The position numbers were made by a program, and so were the translations under genes. This document shows, one piece after another, positions 1-8,056 of a stretch of 64,000 nt of DNA. Source of the DNA: Clostridiales bacterium DTU069 (GTDB lineage: Bacteria > Bacillota > Clostridia > DSM-8532). How positions within the stretch are numbered: position 1 is the stretch's first letter; the number at the start of each line of letters is the position of its first letter. The notes beneath the pieces were generated by a model, which ran no database searches, had not been told where the DNA came from, and saw only the letters and a list, made by a program, of their open reading frames with translations. The stretch lies in the NCBI GenBank assembly GCA_001512485.1, contig LFRV01000040.1, positions 1 through 64,000 of the forward strand, given 5' to 3'.

Positions 1-200
1 CGCGGGTCCTGGTTCGGGTGTTTCGTTTCCTAGGTCGACAAAGCACATACCGGCAACACGCTCCAGATCCTGTTTTATTTTCACATAGAGGTCTCCATAT
101 CCCGGGTTGCTCATTAACCCGCTCCACATTTGCCTGTAAGCAGCAGGGCGTTGAAGAGTGTCGCCCGTCGTCACCGAAAGCACCCGAACCACCCGCTGCC
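1..200 (+). repeat. GC-rich interspersed repeat, copy A (cut by window start)
   Basis: About 200 bp that recurs at 41839-42046 with roughly 85 percent identity by eye. It starts with GCGGGTCCTGGTTCGGGTG and ends with CACCCGAACCACCCGCTG, so the two ends are imperfect inverted repeats of about 22 bp. The pairing extends inward (GTCGACA near 34, GTGTCGCCC near 160), so the whole unit could fold as one long hairpin. It is much richer in GC than its surroundings. A 64-codon frame crosses it, but the second copy does not keep that frame. It lies downstream of the minus-strand rluA-type gene and may extend beyond position 1. Confidence 0.8.
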
Positions 201-271
201 TTTTCTGCGTAACTCTTGCAGGTTGCTTAAAAGAACTATTGTACATTAGTTCAGGAAGTGAAATGTTTGCA

Positions 272-307
272 CACTATTTCCGCGGGTCCTGGTCTGGGTA
301 TTTCATT
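272..307 (+). repeat. Repeat end fragment A' (solo inverted-repeat end)
   Basis: A single left end of the repeat, starting CACTATTTCCGCGGGTCCTG, about 72 bp after copy A in the same orientation. The spacer contains ATTGTACATTAGTTCAG, which resembles the spacer after copy B (ATTGTACAATAGTTTAG). The end abuts the stop codon of the pseudouridine synthase gene. Confidence 0.7.
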
Positions 308-308
308 G

Positions 309-1235
309 TTAAAACAATTCCCCGGTTTTAAGGATTTCGTTAAGGCTGCTGTGGGGCAGTGAAAAAGACTTACCGTTCAGGTAATTCAGAACAGATGCGT
401 CCCTAGAAAACGAAAACGTCAGGCCTGTGCTCCAAAGAAGCTGCCGTTTAAAACCGTATTTGCGGTTAATTGCGTTCTTCCCGTATTTCCCGTCGCCAAG
501 CACGGGATATCCTATATGGGCAAGATGGGCTCTTATTTGGTGTGTCCTTCCGGTAATCGGCCTGACTTCGAGAAGAGACAGCTCGCCTGTAGTTTCAAGC
601 AGCCTGTAGTTTGTTTTAATTTTAACTGCTCCGGCTCTTTTTTTGTCATATATTTTAACATAACTGTTCTCCGGGTCTTTTATCAAAAAGCTTTCCAGTT
701 CCATATAAGGCTTTTCGGGACAGCCGTAAACGACGCATATGTACTTTTTTTCAATTTCCCTGTTTTTAAATTTATCAATTAATATTTCCAGCGATACCTG
801 GTTTTTTGCGAAAAGAACAAGTCCCCCGGTGTTACGGTCGAGCCGGTGACATGGCGATGGAAACCCCTTTTGCAGAGTGTCAATGCCGGAACCGGAATAA
901 AGCTGCGCGAGATATTTTTCAACTGAAGGCTCTGCGGCACTTATAACCGCTATTCCGCTGGGCTTATTGACAATCGCGATATTCCGGTCTTCATATATTA
1001 TCGGAATGGTCAGGTTTTCAGGGCGTGATTCAAGTACGTCGTCAGGCAGGTACAATTCTACTCTGTCCCCGGCATATATAATGTGGTTCTGCTTTACCCG
1101 GATCCCGTTAACTTTTACATCACGCTTTCGGAATGTTTTTGCAAGCAGCGGGAAAGGGAGCTGTGGCAGTTTTTTTTGTATGAAACGATCAACGCGCTGA
1201 CCGTTATTTCCCGAATCGGCAATAAATGTTCGCAT
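309..1235 (-). CDS. RluA-family RNA pseudouridine synthase
   Basis: 308 residues. It isomerises specific uridines in rRNA or tRNA to pseudouridine in the cytoplasm. An S4-like RNA-binding domain covers about residues 12-65. The RluA catalytic motif HRLDRNTGG lies at 130-138, with the nucleophilic aspartate at D133. The RTHQIRAHL motif follows near residue 230. Length and order are normal for the RluA/RluD/RluC group; the exact target cannot be read from sequence. The ATG at 1235 has a GGAG site about 8 bases upstream. It lies 24 bp after the VanW gene on the same strand, so the two are probably cotranscribed. Confidence 0.9.
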   Translation of the reverse strand: MRTFIADSGNNGQRVDRFIQKKLPQLPFPLLAKTFRKRDVKVNGIRVKQNHIIYAGDRVELYLPDDVLESRPENLTIPIIYEDRNIAIVNKPSGIAVISAAEPSVEKYLAQLYSGSGIDTLQKGFPSPCHRLDRNTGGLVLFAKNQVSLEILIDKFKNREIEKKYICVVYGCPEKPYMELESFLIKDPENSYVKIYDKKRAGAVKIKTNYRLLETTGELSLLEVRPITGRTHQIRAHLAHIGYPVLGDGKYGKNAINRKYGFKRQLLWSTGLTFSFSRDASVLNYLNGKSFSLPHSSLNEILKTGELF

Positions 1236-1259
1236 AGAAAAAACTCCGAAAGGATTGAA

Positions 1260-2876
1260 TTAAGGTTTATTTCCCGGCGCGACAGCAATAATTTCGGCAA
1301 GGGGGCTATATGTAGTCGTATGCATTTTGTAGTTTTTTATTATGTTCTGATTATTTCTCAGTATAAAAAACGTGTCAACTACCGCGCCTTCCATACCCTT
1401 CTGCTTAATGACGGTGCTTCCTTCCTCAACGGTTTCGTCTTCAACATATTGCGTGTCATATGGTATTGTCTTTAAGACAGTAGGGACGATTGAAACCTTT
1501 AAATCAGGGTGTTCATTGGTTCCGCGGATGGTAAACAGTATCCTGTTATCTCCGGTAACCCTTCCTTCTATTTTCACCGGCCAATTTGTAGTGTTTGTAA
1601 ATTTCAAATCCTCCGTTCCGTATGAAACTGCCGCATCCCTTCCCAAAGGAACATACGGAACGATATACATATGGGGGTTTCGTTCGGTAATTTTCAGGTT
1701 TGCTTCCAGCGCTGCGTTGTACAATGTGGTAGACACCTGGCATACACCGCCGCCGACACCCGCGGCTATTCCGCTGGAAGTGTAAATGTTAGCAATGTGG
1801 TAACCTTTGTCGGCAGTGCGTTTGCCTACGGTTTCATTGAACGAAAAAACGTCACCCGGTAGTAATATCGTGCCGTCTATCGCCTCAACGGCAAGACGTA
1901 TATTAACCGAACGGCTGCGGTCGTTTTCAGTGTCGGTTGTAAATACTGTTTCATAACCGGACAGTACATCCCGGAATAATGATTGCTCAATAGTTTCCTT
2001 TGTTATCGCAGGTTTGGTGAAATTAACCGGCAACTCCTTTTCAAAAAGATATTTGCCGGATTTACTTTCAACCTCGGCGACACAGGACAGGAAGGCATTC
2101 TTCTCAATGAACCTTCCGATAACTTCGGGGATAATCCGTATATTGCCGTTTTCAATTTCGATACGGGCATCCTGCGGTTCCTGGACTATTTTTTCATAAA
2201 ATGAATCGGCATCGATTTTTGACGGTAGTATTTCATCTACCGGAACAATTACGATTCCGGATTCCAATTTTTTAATTTGGTAAAGTATACGTTCTCTCAA
2301 TTTTTCCTTATTTACCTTTTGGCCGTTCAGACCGGAGCGGATAAAAGCTTCGTTTTCAAAAATGACCAAAGCAGGAGGAACCGCTGGTTTGTAAGTTTCG
2401 GAATATATGGTATCTTCAAGGCTTTTTATTGCTTCCATATCGATATTGACCTTTGTTTCAAGATACAAATGGTTTTTTTTGAACTTATATATTTCAATCA
2501 GCCTTTTTATAAAATTTCCCTGCCTGCCTGAGTTATAAACCATATCGAGCATTACTTCCTTGTCTATGCTTACGTTAAGGTCCATGAAGGTAAGCTTTAG
2601 TGGATATTCTTTATGATATATGCTTATAACCATCGAAGAGAAATCCTTATCGTATTTGTTGTTTATATAATTTCTCAAAGAAAGCTTGTCCAGGCCGCCC
2701 ATGTGTATCCCGTCAAGATAAACGCCGGTATAAACATAAGGTGTGTTTAAGATCGCTTTAACCAGAAAGATAAATATTATAAGCAGAACGGAAAAAACCG
2801 CCATCATAACTCCGAGTTTTTTTAATTTTTTCTTATCGCCGTTCTTTGCAAATCCGGTAATGTAATTTAGTTTCAT
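1260..2876 (-). CDS. VanW family protein with G5-like C-terminus
   Basis: 538 residues. One membrane anchor lies near residues 22-45, with a short basic cytoplasmic tail before it, so the bulk is outside the cell. The middle (about 50-290) resembles the peptidoglycan-binding repeats found before VanW domains. The VanW domain follows (about 305-440), with the conserved GGGVCQVSTTLYNAAL segment. A G5-like module (about 450-515) ends the protein. The family is linked to the cell wall, but its biochemical role is not established. AGGAGG sits 6 bases before the ATG. It heads a two-gene minus-strand unit with the pseudouridine synthase. Confidence 0.88.
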   Translation of the reverse strand: MKLNYITGFAKNGDKKKLKKLGVMMAVFSVLLIIFIFLVKAILNTPYVYTGVYLDGIHMGGLDKLSLRNYINNKYDKDFSSMVISIYHKEYPLKLTFMDLNVSIDKEVMLDMVYNSGRQGNFIKRLIEIYKFKKNHLYLETKVNIDMEAIKSLEDTIYSETYKPAVPPALVIFENEAFIRSGLNGQKVNKEKLRERILYQIKKLESGIVIVPVDEILPSKIDADSFYEKIVQEPQDARIEIENGNIRIIPEVIGRFIEKNAFLSCVAEVESKSGKYLFEKELPVNFTKPAITKETIEQSLFRDVLSGYETVFTTDTENDRSRSVNIRLAVEAIDGTILLPGDVFSFNETVGKRTADKGYHIANIYTSSGIAAGVGGGVCQVSTTLYNAALEANLKITERNPHMYIVPYVPLGRDAAVSYGTEDLKFTNTTNWPVKIEGRVTGDNRILFTIRGTNEHPDLKVSIVPTVLKTIPYDTQYVEDETVEEGSTVIKQKGMEGAVVDTFFILRNNQNIIKNYKMHTTTYSPLAEIIAVAPGNKP

Positions 2877-3293
2877 TTTTCCTCCTGTTTGCCAAAAAGC
2901 GCCATTTAAAAAAGATGCTTATATCAAGCTTTAACCATATATAAATTTTATCGGCATTAAACACTAATGATCAAGACGTTCAGGAAGTTTAAACTCATGT
3001 TTATGTAAATGTATATTTACGAAATGCCTCAGTTAATTTTGATATGTAGAAATGACGATATTTGTATATATAACATTTGCTGTATTATGATAATTACAGC
3101 AAGGTAAAAGGCGTATTCAGGCCCTGCTTTTATAAGCATTCCTTATAGTATGCCGGTGTATGGTATTCGGGTTTGAATCATTCGCCTTGTTAAAATTGCA
3201 TATTGGAATTGCCAGGCAATTTCTTCAATTGTTTTAAACTGATACAATAGGAATTAGGCAGGCTTTTTTAAGCGGTCGGTGGAGGAAAGCAAA
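2877..3293. other. AT-rich divergent intergenic region
   Basis: About 415 bp between the divergent VanW and coiled-coil genes. I see no open frame with a ribosome site and no RNA gene. A weak candidate plus-strand -10 (TACAAT, 3242-3247) lies 46 bp before the downstream ATG, without a good -35. Nothing else is recognisable. Confidence 0.5.
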
Positions 3294-3962
3294 ATGAGCT
3301 TTATACGCCGGAAAAAACGTTTACATTTTGATATTGCCACCCTGAAAAAGAATGATATTACCATCCTGACACTGGATGAGCGCTGGAACAGGCTGTTTCA
3401 GATTATACCAATCAGCACCCGCGTAAAAAAACGTCAGGATTTGCTTAACAAGCTCCTTGCACAAGAATCCGGCCTTTACCAGGAAAAAAACAGTATAGAA
3501 CCTGAAAAGAAAAAACTTATGAATACAATCATATCGCTAACACCGGAAGCCTTCGATAAAAACGATGAGAACGCAAAATTAACGCTTCAGAAATCAAAAC
3601 AAAGGATAGAAGCCTTGAACAGACGGGCGGAGGAACTGGAAGAAGAACTCTTCGCAAAAAAAGAAGAAATCCGGCGCGCTAATTTTAAGCTGCTTGAAGA
3701 AACCGTTAGGCTTGTTTACAGCGAAATGCACAAATCAAGAAAGAAGGAACTGCAGATTGAAAAAGAAATAGAAAGTCTGAAAAAAAGACTTAAAGAGCTT
3801 CAAAAACAAAAACAGAGTATCACGACGGACTGGACCGATGTTTATGCGTTTTTTCACGCCTTACTTGGAGCCGAGGAACTGACTAAACTGGATCAACTGT
3901 TTTTAAAACCGGAGGTGGAAATATATGAAGATGGCGAATCCGGATCAAATGAAAAGAATTGA
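3294..3962 (+). CDS. Coiled-coil protein of unknown function
   Basis: 222 residues; no family recognised. The ATG at 3294 is preferred over a GTG at 3279 because GGAGG (3281-3285) is correctly spaced for it. Long charged heptad-like stretches rich in E, K, L and R cover about residues 40-185, so an extended coiled coil is likely. There is no signal peptide or membrane segment, so it is probably cytoplasmic. Its last 38 bases overlap the start of nnr, which argues for translational coupling. Its role may relate to nnr or alr, but nothing in the sequence shows this. Confidence 0.7.
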   Translation: MSFIRRKKRLHFDIATLKKNDITILTLDERWNRLFQIIPISTRVKKRQDLLNKLLAQESGLYQEKNSIEPEKKKLMNTIISLTPEAFDKNDENAKLTLQKSKQRIEALNRRAEELEEELFAKKEEIRRANFKLLEETVRLVYSEMHKSRKKELQIEKEIESLKKRLKELQKQKQSITTDWTDVYAFFHALLGAEELTKLDQLFLKPEVEIYEDGESGSNEKN

Positions 3963-5523
3963 TCAATTGGCTATCAGTAAGTATAAAATACCAGGCGTTA
4001 TTCTTATGGAGACGGCAGCGCAGCGTGTTGCGGAAAAGGCAAGGGAAATGCTTGGTGAAAGCCTTTTTGATAAAAAGACGGTGATAATCGCAGGAAAAGG
4101 AAACAATGGCGGCGACGCTTTTGCGGCAGCACGCCATTTGCATCAGTGGGGCTGCCCGGTTACTATGGTTTCGTTGGCGCCTTTTGAGCAAATAAAAGGC
4201 GAGCCGGAAATATATGTTGGAATACTTGAACAATTGGGTGTTGACATTAATTGCTTATATCGCGAAGAAGATCTGCCGGTAATTGAGAAATTGGTAAAAG
4301 AAGCGGATCTTGTTATAGATGGAATTTTCGGCACAGGCATATACGGCGACATTACCGGGTTTATCGCGAACGTAATAACTGCTGTGAATAACAGCACTGC
4401 AAAAGTGCTGTCTATTGATATCCCATCCGGCATAAACGGAAGTACCGGCCAGGTATGCAGTGCGGCCGTAAAAGCCGACGAAACGGTTACTTTTGCCCTG
4501 CCAAAGCCAGGTCTTTTTCAATATCCCGGAGCAAAATACGCGGGGAATATTTCCATCGCCGATATTGGAATTCCTCCCGATGCAGTAAACGAAGTAAATC
4601 CGAATGGGCGTTTGATTGACAGCAGGGCAGTTGCAGACTTTTTGCCTGAAAGGCCTGCCGACGGGCATAAAGGTACATTCGGAAAACTGATGATAATTTC
4701 CGGTTCCGCCGGAATGAGCGGATCGGGAACACTCGCTGCCAGGGCGGCATTTAAAACGGGAAGCGGGCTTGTTTACCTCGCGGTTCCAAAATCTCTTGCG
4801 TTTATATACAATGTCGCGGTACCTGAAGCGATAACCCTTCAGATGCAGGATGACGACGGCATAATCACATCTGACAACCTGGAAGCCCTTAAATATATCT
4901 CAAATACGATGGACGTTGCGGTAATAGGTCCGGGGCTCTCAACAAAACCTCAGGTTTCCAATTGGGTTGGAAATTTTGTCGCCGAGTGCCGTAAGCCTAT
5001 TGTAATTGACGCAGATGCATTGAATATTATTGCCAAACAGCCGCATATACTGCTTGAAAGAAAAGCTCCAACCGTTATTACCCCGCATCCGGGTGAATTC
5101 TCGCGGTTAACCGGTCTGCCTGTTGAAGATATTCAAAAAAACAGGATTGACGAAGCACTCGGTTTCAGTTCAAAATATAACGTAACGGTTGTATTGAAAG
5201 GAGCCGGAACCGTTATAGCAAACCCGAACGGGGAATACTTCGTTAATCCCACAGGGCATCCGGGCATGGCAGTTGCCGGTTCCGGGGATGTTCTTGCCGG
5301 AATAATAGGTTCTCTTATAGGACAGGGTGTCAATCATGAAAAAGCCTGCGCGGCTGGTGTGTTTATCCACGGCAGGTGCGGGGAGATCCTGGCGGGATTA
5401 AATTCGGGGCAGTCAGGTTTTCTTGCGGGAGAGCTGTGCGGCTTAATTCCGGAAGCTGCTGCGGAGATTGTTAAAAATGCGCAGGCCAGCACGGGAGACG
5501 GAAGGTGGATTGCATTTGAATAG
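3925..5523 (+). CDS. nnr: Bifunctional NAD(P)H-hydrate epimerase / ADP-dependent dehydratase
   Basis: 532 residues. It repairs hydrated NADH and NADPH: the N-terminal YjeF_N domain (about 1-215) epimerises R- to S-NAD(P)HX, and the C-terminal ribokinase-like domain (about 235-515) dehydrates the S form using ADP. The motif GKGNNGGDAFAAARHL (about 58-72) marks the epimerase, and GSGDVLAG (about 452-459) is the nucleotide-site motif of the dehydratase. GGAGGT precedes the ATG. It overlaps the coiled-coil gene upstream by 38 bp and alr downstream by 8 bp. In many clostridia acpS is adjacent; here acpS is at 61 kb. Confidence 0.95.
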   Translation: MKMANPDQMKRIDQLAISKYKIPGVILMETAAQRVAEKAREMLGESLFDKKTVIIAGKGNNGGDAFAAARHLHQWGCPVTMVSLAPFEQIKGEPEIYVGILEQLGVDINCLYREEDLPVIEKLVKEADLVIDGIFGTGIYGDITGFIANVITAVNNSTAKVLSIDIPSGINGSTGQVCSAAVKADETVTFALPKPGLFQYPGAKYAGNISIADIGIPPDAVNEVNPNGRLIDSRAVADFLPERPADGHKGTFGKLMIISGSAGMSGSGTLAARAAFKTGSGLVYLAVPKSLAFIYNVAVPEAITLQMQDDDGIITSDNLEALKYISNTMDVAVIGPGLSTKPQVSNWVGNFVAECRKPIVIDADALNIIAKQPHILLERKAPTVITPHPGEFSRLTGLPVEDIQKNRIDEALGFSSKYNVTVVLKGAGTVIANPNGEYFVNPTGHPGMAVAGSGDVLAGIIGSLIGQGVNHEKACAAGVFIHGRCGEILAGLNSGQSGFLAGELCGLIPEAAAEIVKNAQASTGDGRWIAFE

Positions 5524-6685
5524 TAAAATGAACAGAGCTTGGGCTGAGATAAACCTTGACAATATAGCTTACAACGTCAGGCAAGTGAAACGTCGCATCG
5601 GAAAGATGACCGAAGTAATGGCTGTTGTGAAAGCGGATGCTTATGGACACGGCGTAATCGAAACAGTACCTACCCTTCTTGAAAACGGGGTGAGCCGTCT
5701 GGCCGTTTCAATGCTTGATGAAGCTATACAGTTAAGGGAGCTTGGTATTAAAGTTCCGATACTCGTATTGAACTATACTGATCCGGTCAGGGCCGAGGAA
5801 ATAATTAAGTATAATATTACGCAAACGGTATTCAGCCACGATCTGCCGAGAGCGCTGTCAAAAGCGGCGATAAAAATGGGAAAGGAAGCACGCATTCATA
5901 TAAAAATCGACACAGGCATGACGCGTGTCGGTTTTAAACCGGGTTACGAAGCGGTTAAGGATGTTGTAGAAATATACAGGCTTCCGGGTATAGTAATCGA
6001 AGGTCTGTTCAGTCATTTTTCTTCCGCCGATGAAGATGAACCCGGTTTCACGATGATGCAGTACGAACGCTTTGAAAGCATTGTTAATGAACTGAACCGT
6101 ATTGGGATTATTATACCCGTTAAGCATATTGCAAACAGCGCGGCGGTAATGCGCTATCCAAATCTTGACCTTCAAATGGTCCGGCCGGGTATTATTCTTT
6201 ACGGTTTGTATCCGTCCGACCAGTTGAAAAAAACTGCTATTGATCTAAAGCCTGCGATGGAGCTAAAAGCCAATGTAATACTGGTTAAGGATGTCGAAGC
6301 TAATGTTCCGGTAAGCTATGGCCGTACCTATGTAACCAAACGAAAAACAACGATTGCCACACTGCCCATTGGTTATGCGGACGGTTATTCAAGGCTGTTG
6401 TCGAACAGGGGGAGGGTACTGATCAACGGTGAATATGCGCCGATAATCGGTACTGTTTGCATGGATCAGTGCATGGTTGATGTGACAGACATAAAACATG
6501 CCGTAAGAACCGGCGATGAAGCCGTATTAATCGGGTCGCAGGGGGGTAATTCCATTACGGTCGATGAGATAGCAAGTCTTACAAACACTATTAATTATGA
6601 AGTGGTATGCCTTATCGGGAAACGCATACCAAGGGTTTATATCAAGGGCGGGGAAGTTGTAAAAGTGGTAAATTACCTGATTTAG
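5516..6685 (+). CDS. alr: Alanine racemase
   Basis: 389 residues from the TTG at 5516. It interconverts L- and D-alanine with PLP and supplies D-alanine for peptidoglycan. The PLP lysine is in VVKADAYGHG (about K39), and the motif around the second-site tyrosine (IGYADGYSR) is about 280 residues in. The start is uncertain: AAGGTGG at 5502-5508 sits 7 bases before TTG 5516, while ATG 5528 is 20 bases away. The TTG overlaps the nnr stop by 8 bp. Alr is often next to nnr and mazEF in Firmicutes, as it partly is here. Confidence 0.94.
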   Translation: MNSKMNRAWAEINLDNIAYNVRQVKRRIGKMTEVMAVVKADAYGHGVIETVPTLLENGVSRLAVSMLDEAIQLRELGIKVPILVLNYTDPVRAEEIIKYNITQTVFSHDLPRALSKAAIKMGKEARIHIKIDTGMTRVGFKPGYEAVKDVVEIYRLPGIVIEGLFSHFSSADEDEPGFTMMQYERFESIVNELNRIGIIIPVKHIANSAAVMRYPNLDLQMVRPGIILYGLYPSDQLKKTAIDLKPAMELKANVILVKDVEANVPVSYGRTYVTKRKTTIATLPIGYADGYSRLLSNRGRVLINGEYAPIIGTVCMDQCMVDVTDIKHAVRTGDEAVLIGSQGGNSITVDEIASLTNTINYEVVCLIGKRIPRVYIKGGEVVKVVNYLI

Positions 6686-6824
6686 TACGGGATAAGCCCT
6701 GGCTTCCGGGTAAAAACCCGTACCGGTTTAGGGAAATTGAAATGAGATGTATGAATTAAATACAATATTGCAATACTTAATTATATACAGGAATAGAAAG
6801 ACCTGCATGTAACGGACATTTAAT

Positions 6825-6853
6825 TTGACGGGGTTGCCGATAAAAAATATAAT
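6825..6853 (+). promoter_or_regulatory. Sigma-A promoter for mazF
   Basis: TTGACG (6825-6830), a 17-bp spacer and TATAAT (6848-6853). It lies 54 bp before the chosen mazF start, so mazF need not depend on readthrough from alr. Confidence 0.75.
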
Positions 6854-6907
6854 GAAACTGTAAGGGAATATCTGTGGGGTCAAATCCGATACCGGGGAGT
6901 GAACTAT

Positions 6908-7267
6908 GTGGAAATCAGGAGAGGAGATATCTTCTATGCGGATTTGAGTCCTGTGATAGGTTCGGAACAAGGCGGCATCAGGCCTGTTCTGGTTATACAG
7001 AATGATGTGGGAAACCGGTACAGCCCGACCATAATCGTATCGGCGATTACTTCAAAGCTTGATAAGGCAAAACTGCCTACCCACATTGAAATACCGGGCG
7101 ATTTGTATGGGTTGAACAAGGATTCGGTAATTCTGCTGGAACAGGTAAGAACAATTGACAAAAGAAGGTTAAGGGAAAAAGCGGGGCACTTGGATGAATT
7201 TCTTATGGCAAAAGTAAATGAAGCGCTGAGTACCAGTTTCGGCCTTGAATCGCGGTTTGTGCAGTAA
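6908..7267 (+). CDS. mazF: MazF/PemK-type mRNA endoribonuclease toxin (EndoA-like)
   Basis: 119 residues from GTG 6908, which has GGGGAG (6893-6898) nine bases upstream; the alternative GTG at 6899 directly abuts that site. It resembles B. subtilis NdoA/EndoA, with the N-terminal [12 protein letters not shown] and [16 protein letters not shown] motifs. The family cuts single-stranded mRNA at short sequences and is held inactive by a MazE-type antitoxin. In Bacillus the antitoxin gene lies between alr and the toxin. Here the 220 bp between them contains no open frame of useful size, so the antitoxin is missing, encoded elsewhere, or unrecognisable. Confidence 0.92.
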   Translation: MEIRRGDIFYADLSPVIGSEQGGIRPVLVIQNDVGNRYSPTIIVSAITSKLDKAKLPTHIEIPGDLYGLNKDSVILLEQVRTIDKRRLREKAGHLDEFLMAKVNEALSTSFGLESRFVQ

Positions 7268-7384
7268 CGATACATATCGCCGTTCCGTTTATCGGATCTG
7301 ATGAGAGGCGATTCCGGACAGGATAAAATTATAAAAGGCCGCTGACAAAACCTTTAGTTTTATATGGCAGGGGGTCTACAAAAG

Positions 7385-8005
7385 ATGAATAAAAACAGAC
7401 GTGTTATATTTGTTGCAATTGCTTTGGTATGCGTGACCTTAACTTTCACAGCGGCGCACGCCGCCAATACATCCGCGCAGCCCGGAAGCGAGTTTGATCC
7501 GCTCGTCACGAAAAGTTATGTGGATGAGCAAATACAGAAACTTGCGCAGAAAATAGGAAGCGGGTCGTCAGGCAGACCTTCAACCGGAACAAGTTCAGGA
7601 AGTGTTGATGAACAGGTTATTAATAACCTGAGAACCGACGTTTCGGATCTGACAAGCCTTATAATTGAAGCGTACATGAGAATTCAAAGTCTTGAAAAAC
7701 AGAATATGGAGCTTATTCAAAAGGTTGAAGAACTGGAACGCGGTTTTGCCGTGGTTGAAGCGGCTAAAGGACAGAGAATACTATTGGGCGCCGGTGCGGA
7801 AGTCATTGTAAGAAGCGGTGAAACATTGGCGATTTCAGGTGAATTGGGAGGTCTTGCCGATGTCACGGCAGCGAAGGATCTCACCGAAGGCATGCAAGTA
7901 ACAAACCAGCATCTGCTTATTTCCTCGCGAAAGGACGGGAGAGGCCTGCGGGTGGTTTCAGATGTTGCTTTCCTTCTGATTCGGGGCAGCTATACAATAG
8001 AATAA
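7385..8005 (+). CDS. Secreted coiled-coil protein, function unknown
   Basis: 206 residues from ATG 7385 (AGGGGG upstream). A signal peptide with a cleavage-like AHA-A site ends near residue 25. A short SYVDEQIQKL segment follows, then a Gly/Ser-rich linker (about 55-70), a coiled coil (about 75-120) and a compact C-terminal domain (about 125-206) rich in glycine and valine. I recognise no named domain. The next gene encodes a membrane-anchored oxidoreductase 51 bp downstream, so the two may act together outside the membrane. That pairing is inference from position only. Confidence 0.75.
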   Translation: MNKNRRVIFVAIALVCVTLTFTAAHAANTSAQPGSEFDPLVTKSYVDEQIQKLAQKIGSGSSGRPSTGTSSGSVDEQVINNLRTDVSDLTSLIIEAYMRIQSLEKQNMELIQKVEELERGFAVVEAAKGQRILLGAGAEVIVRSGETLAISGELGGLADVTAAKDLTEGMQVTNQHLLISSRKDGRGLRVVSDVAFLLIRGSYTIE

Positions 8006-8056
8006 ATATAGATGTTTAATCACCCATCCGGCATTCATGTGCTGAAAGGTAGAAAT

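Noticed and set aside
18-212. A 64-codon open frame in repeat copy A
   Set aside because: It has no ribosome site, is broken in copy B, and lies inside a non-coding inverted-repeat element.
1083-1475. A 130-codon plus-strand frame
   Set aside because: It is a shadow of the minus-strand rluA-type and VanW genes, with rare-residue composition.
6686-6898. A hidden mazE antitoxin gene
   Set aside because: All frames on the plus strand are closed within about 20 codons; the minus-strand frame there has no ribosome site.
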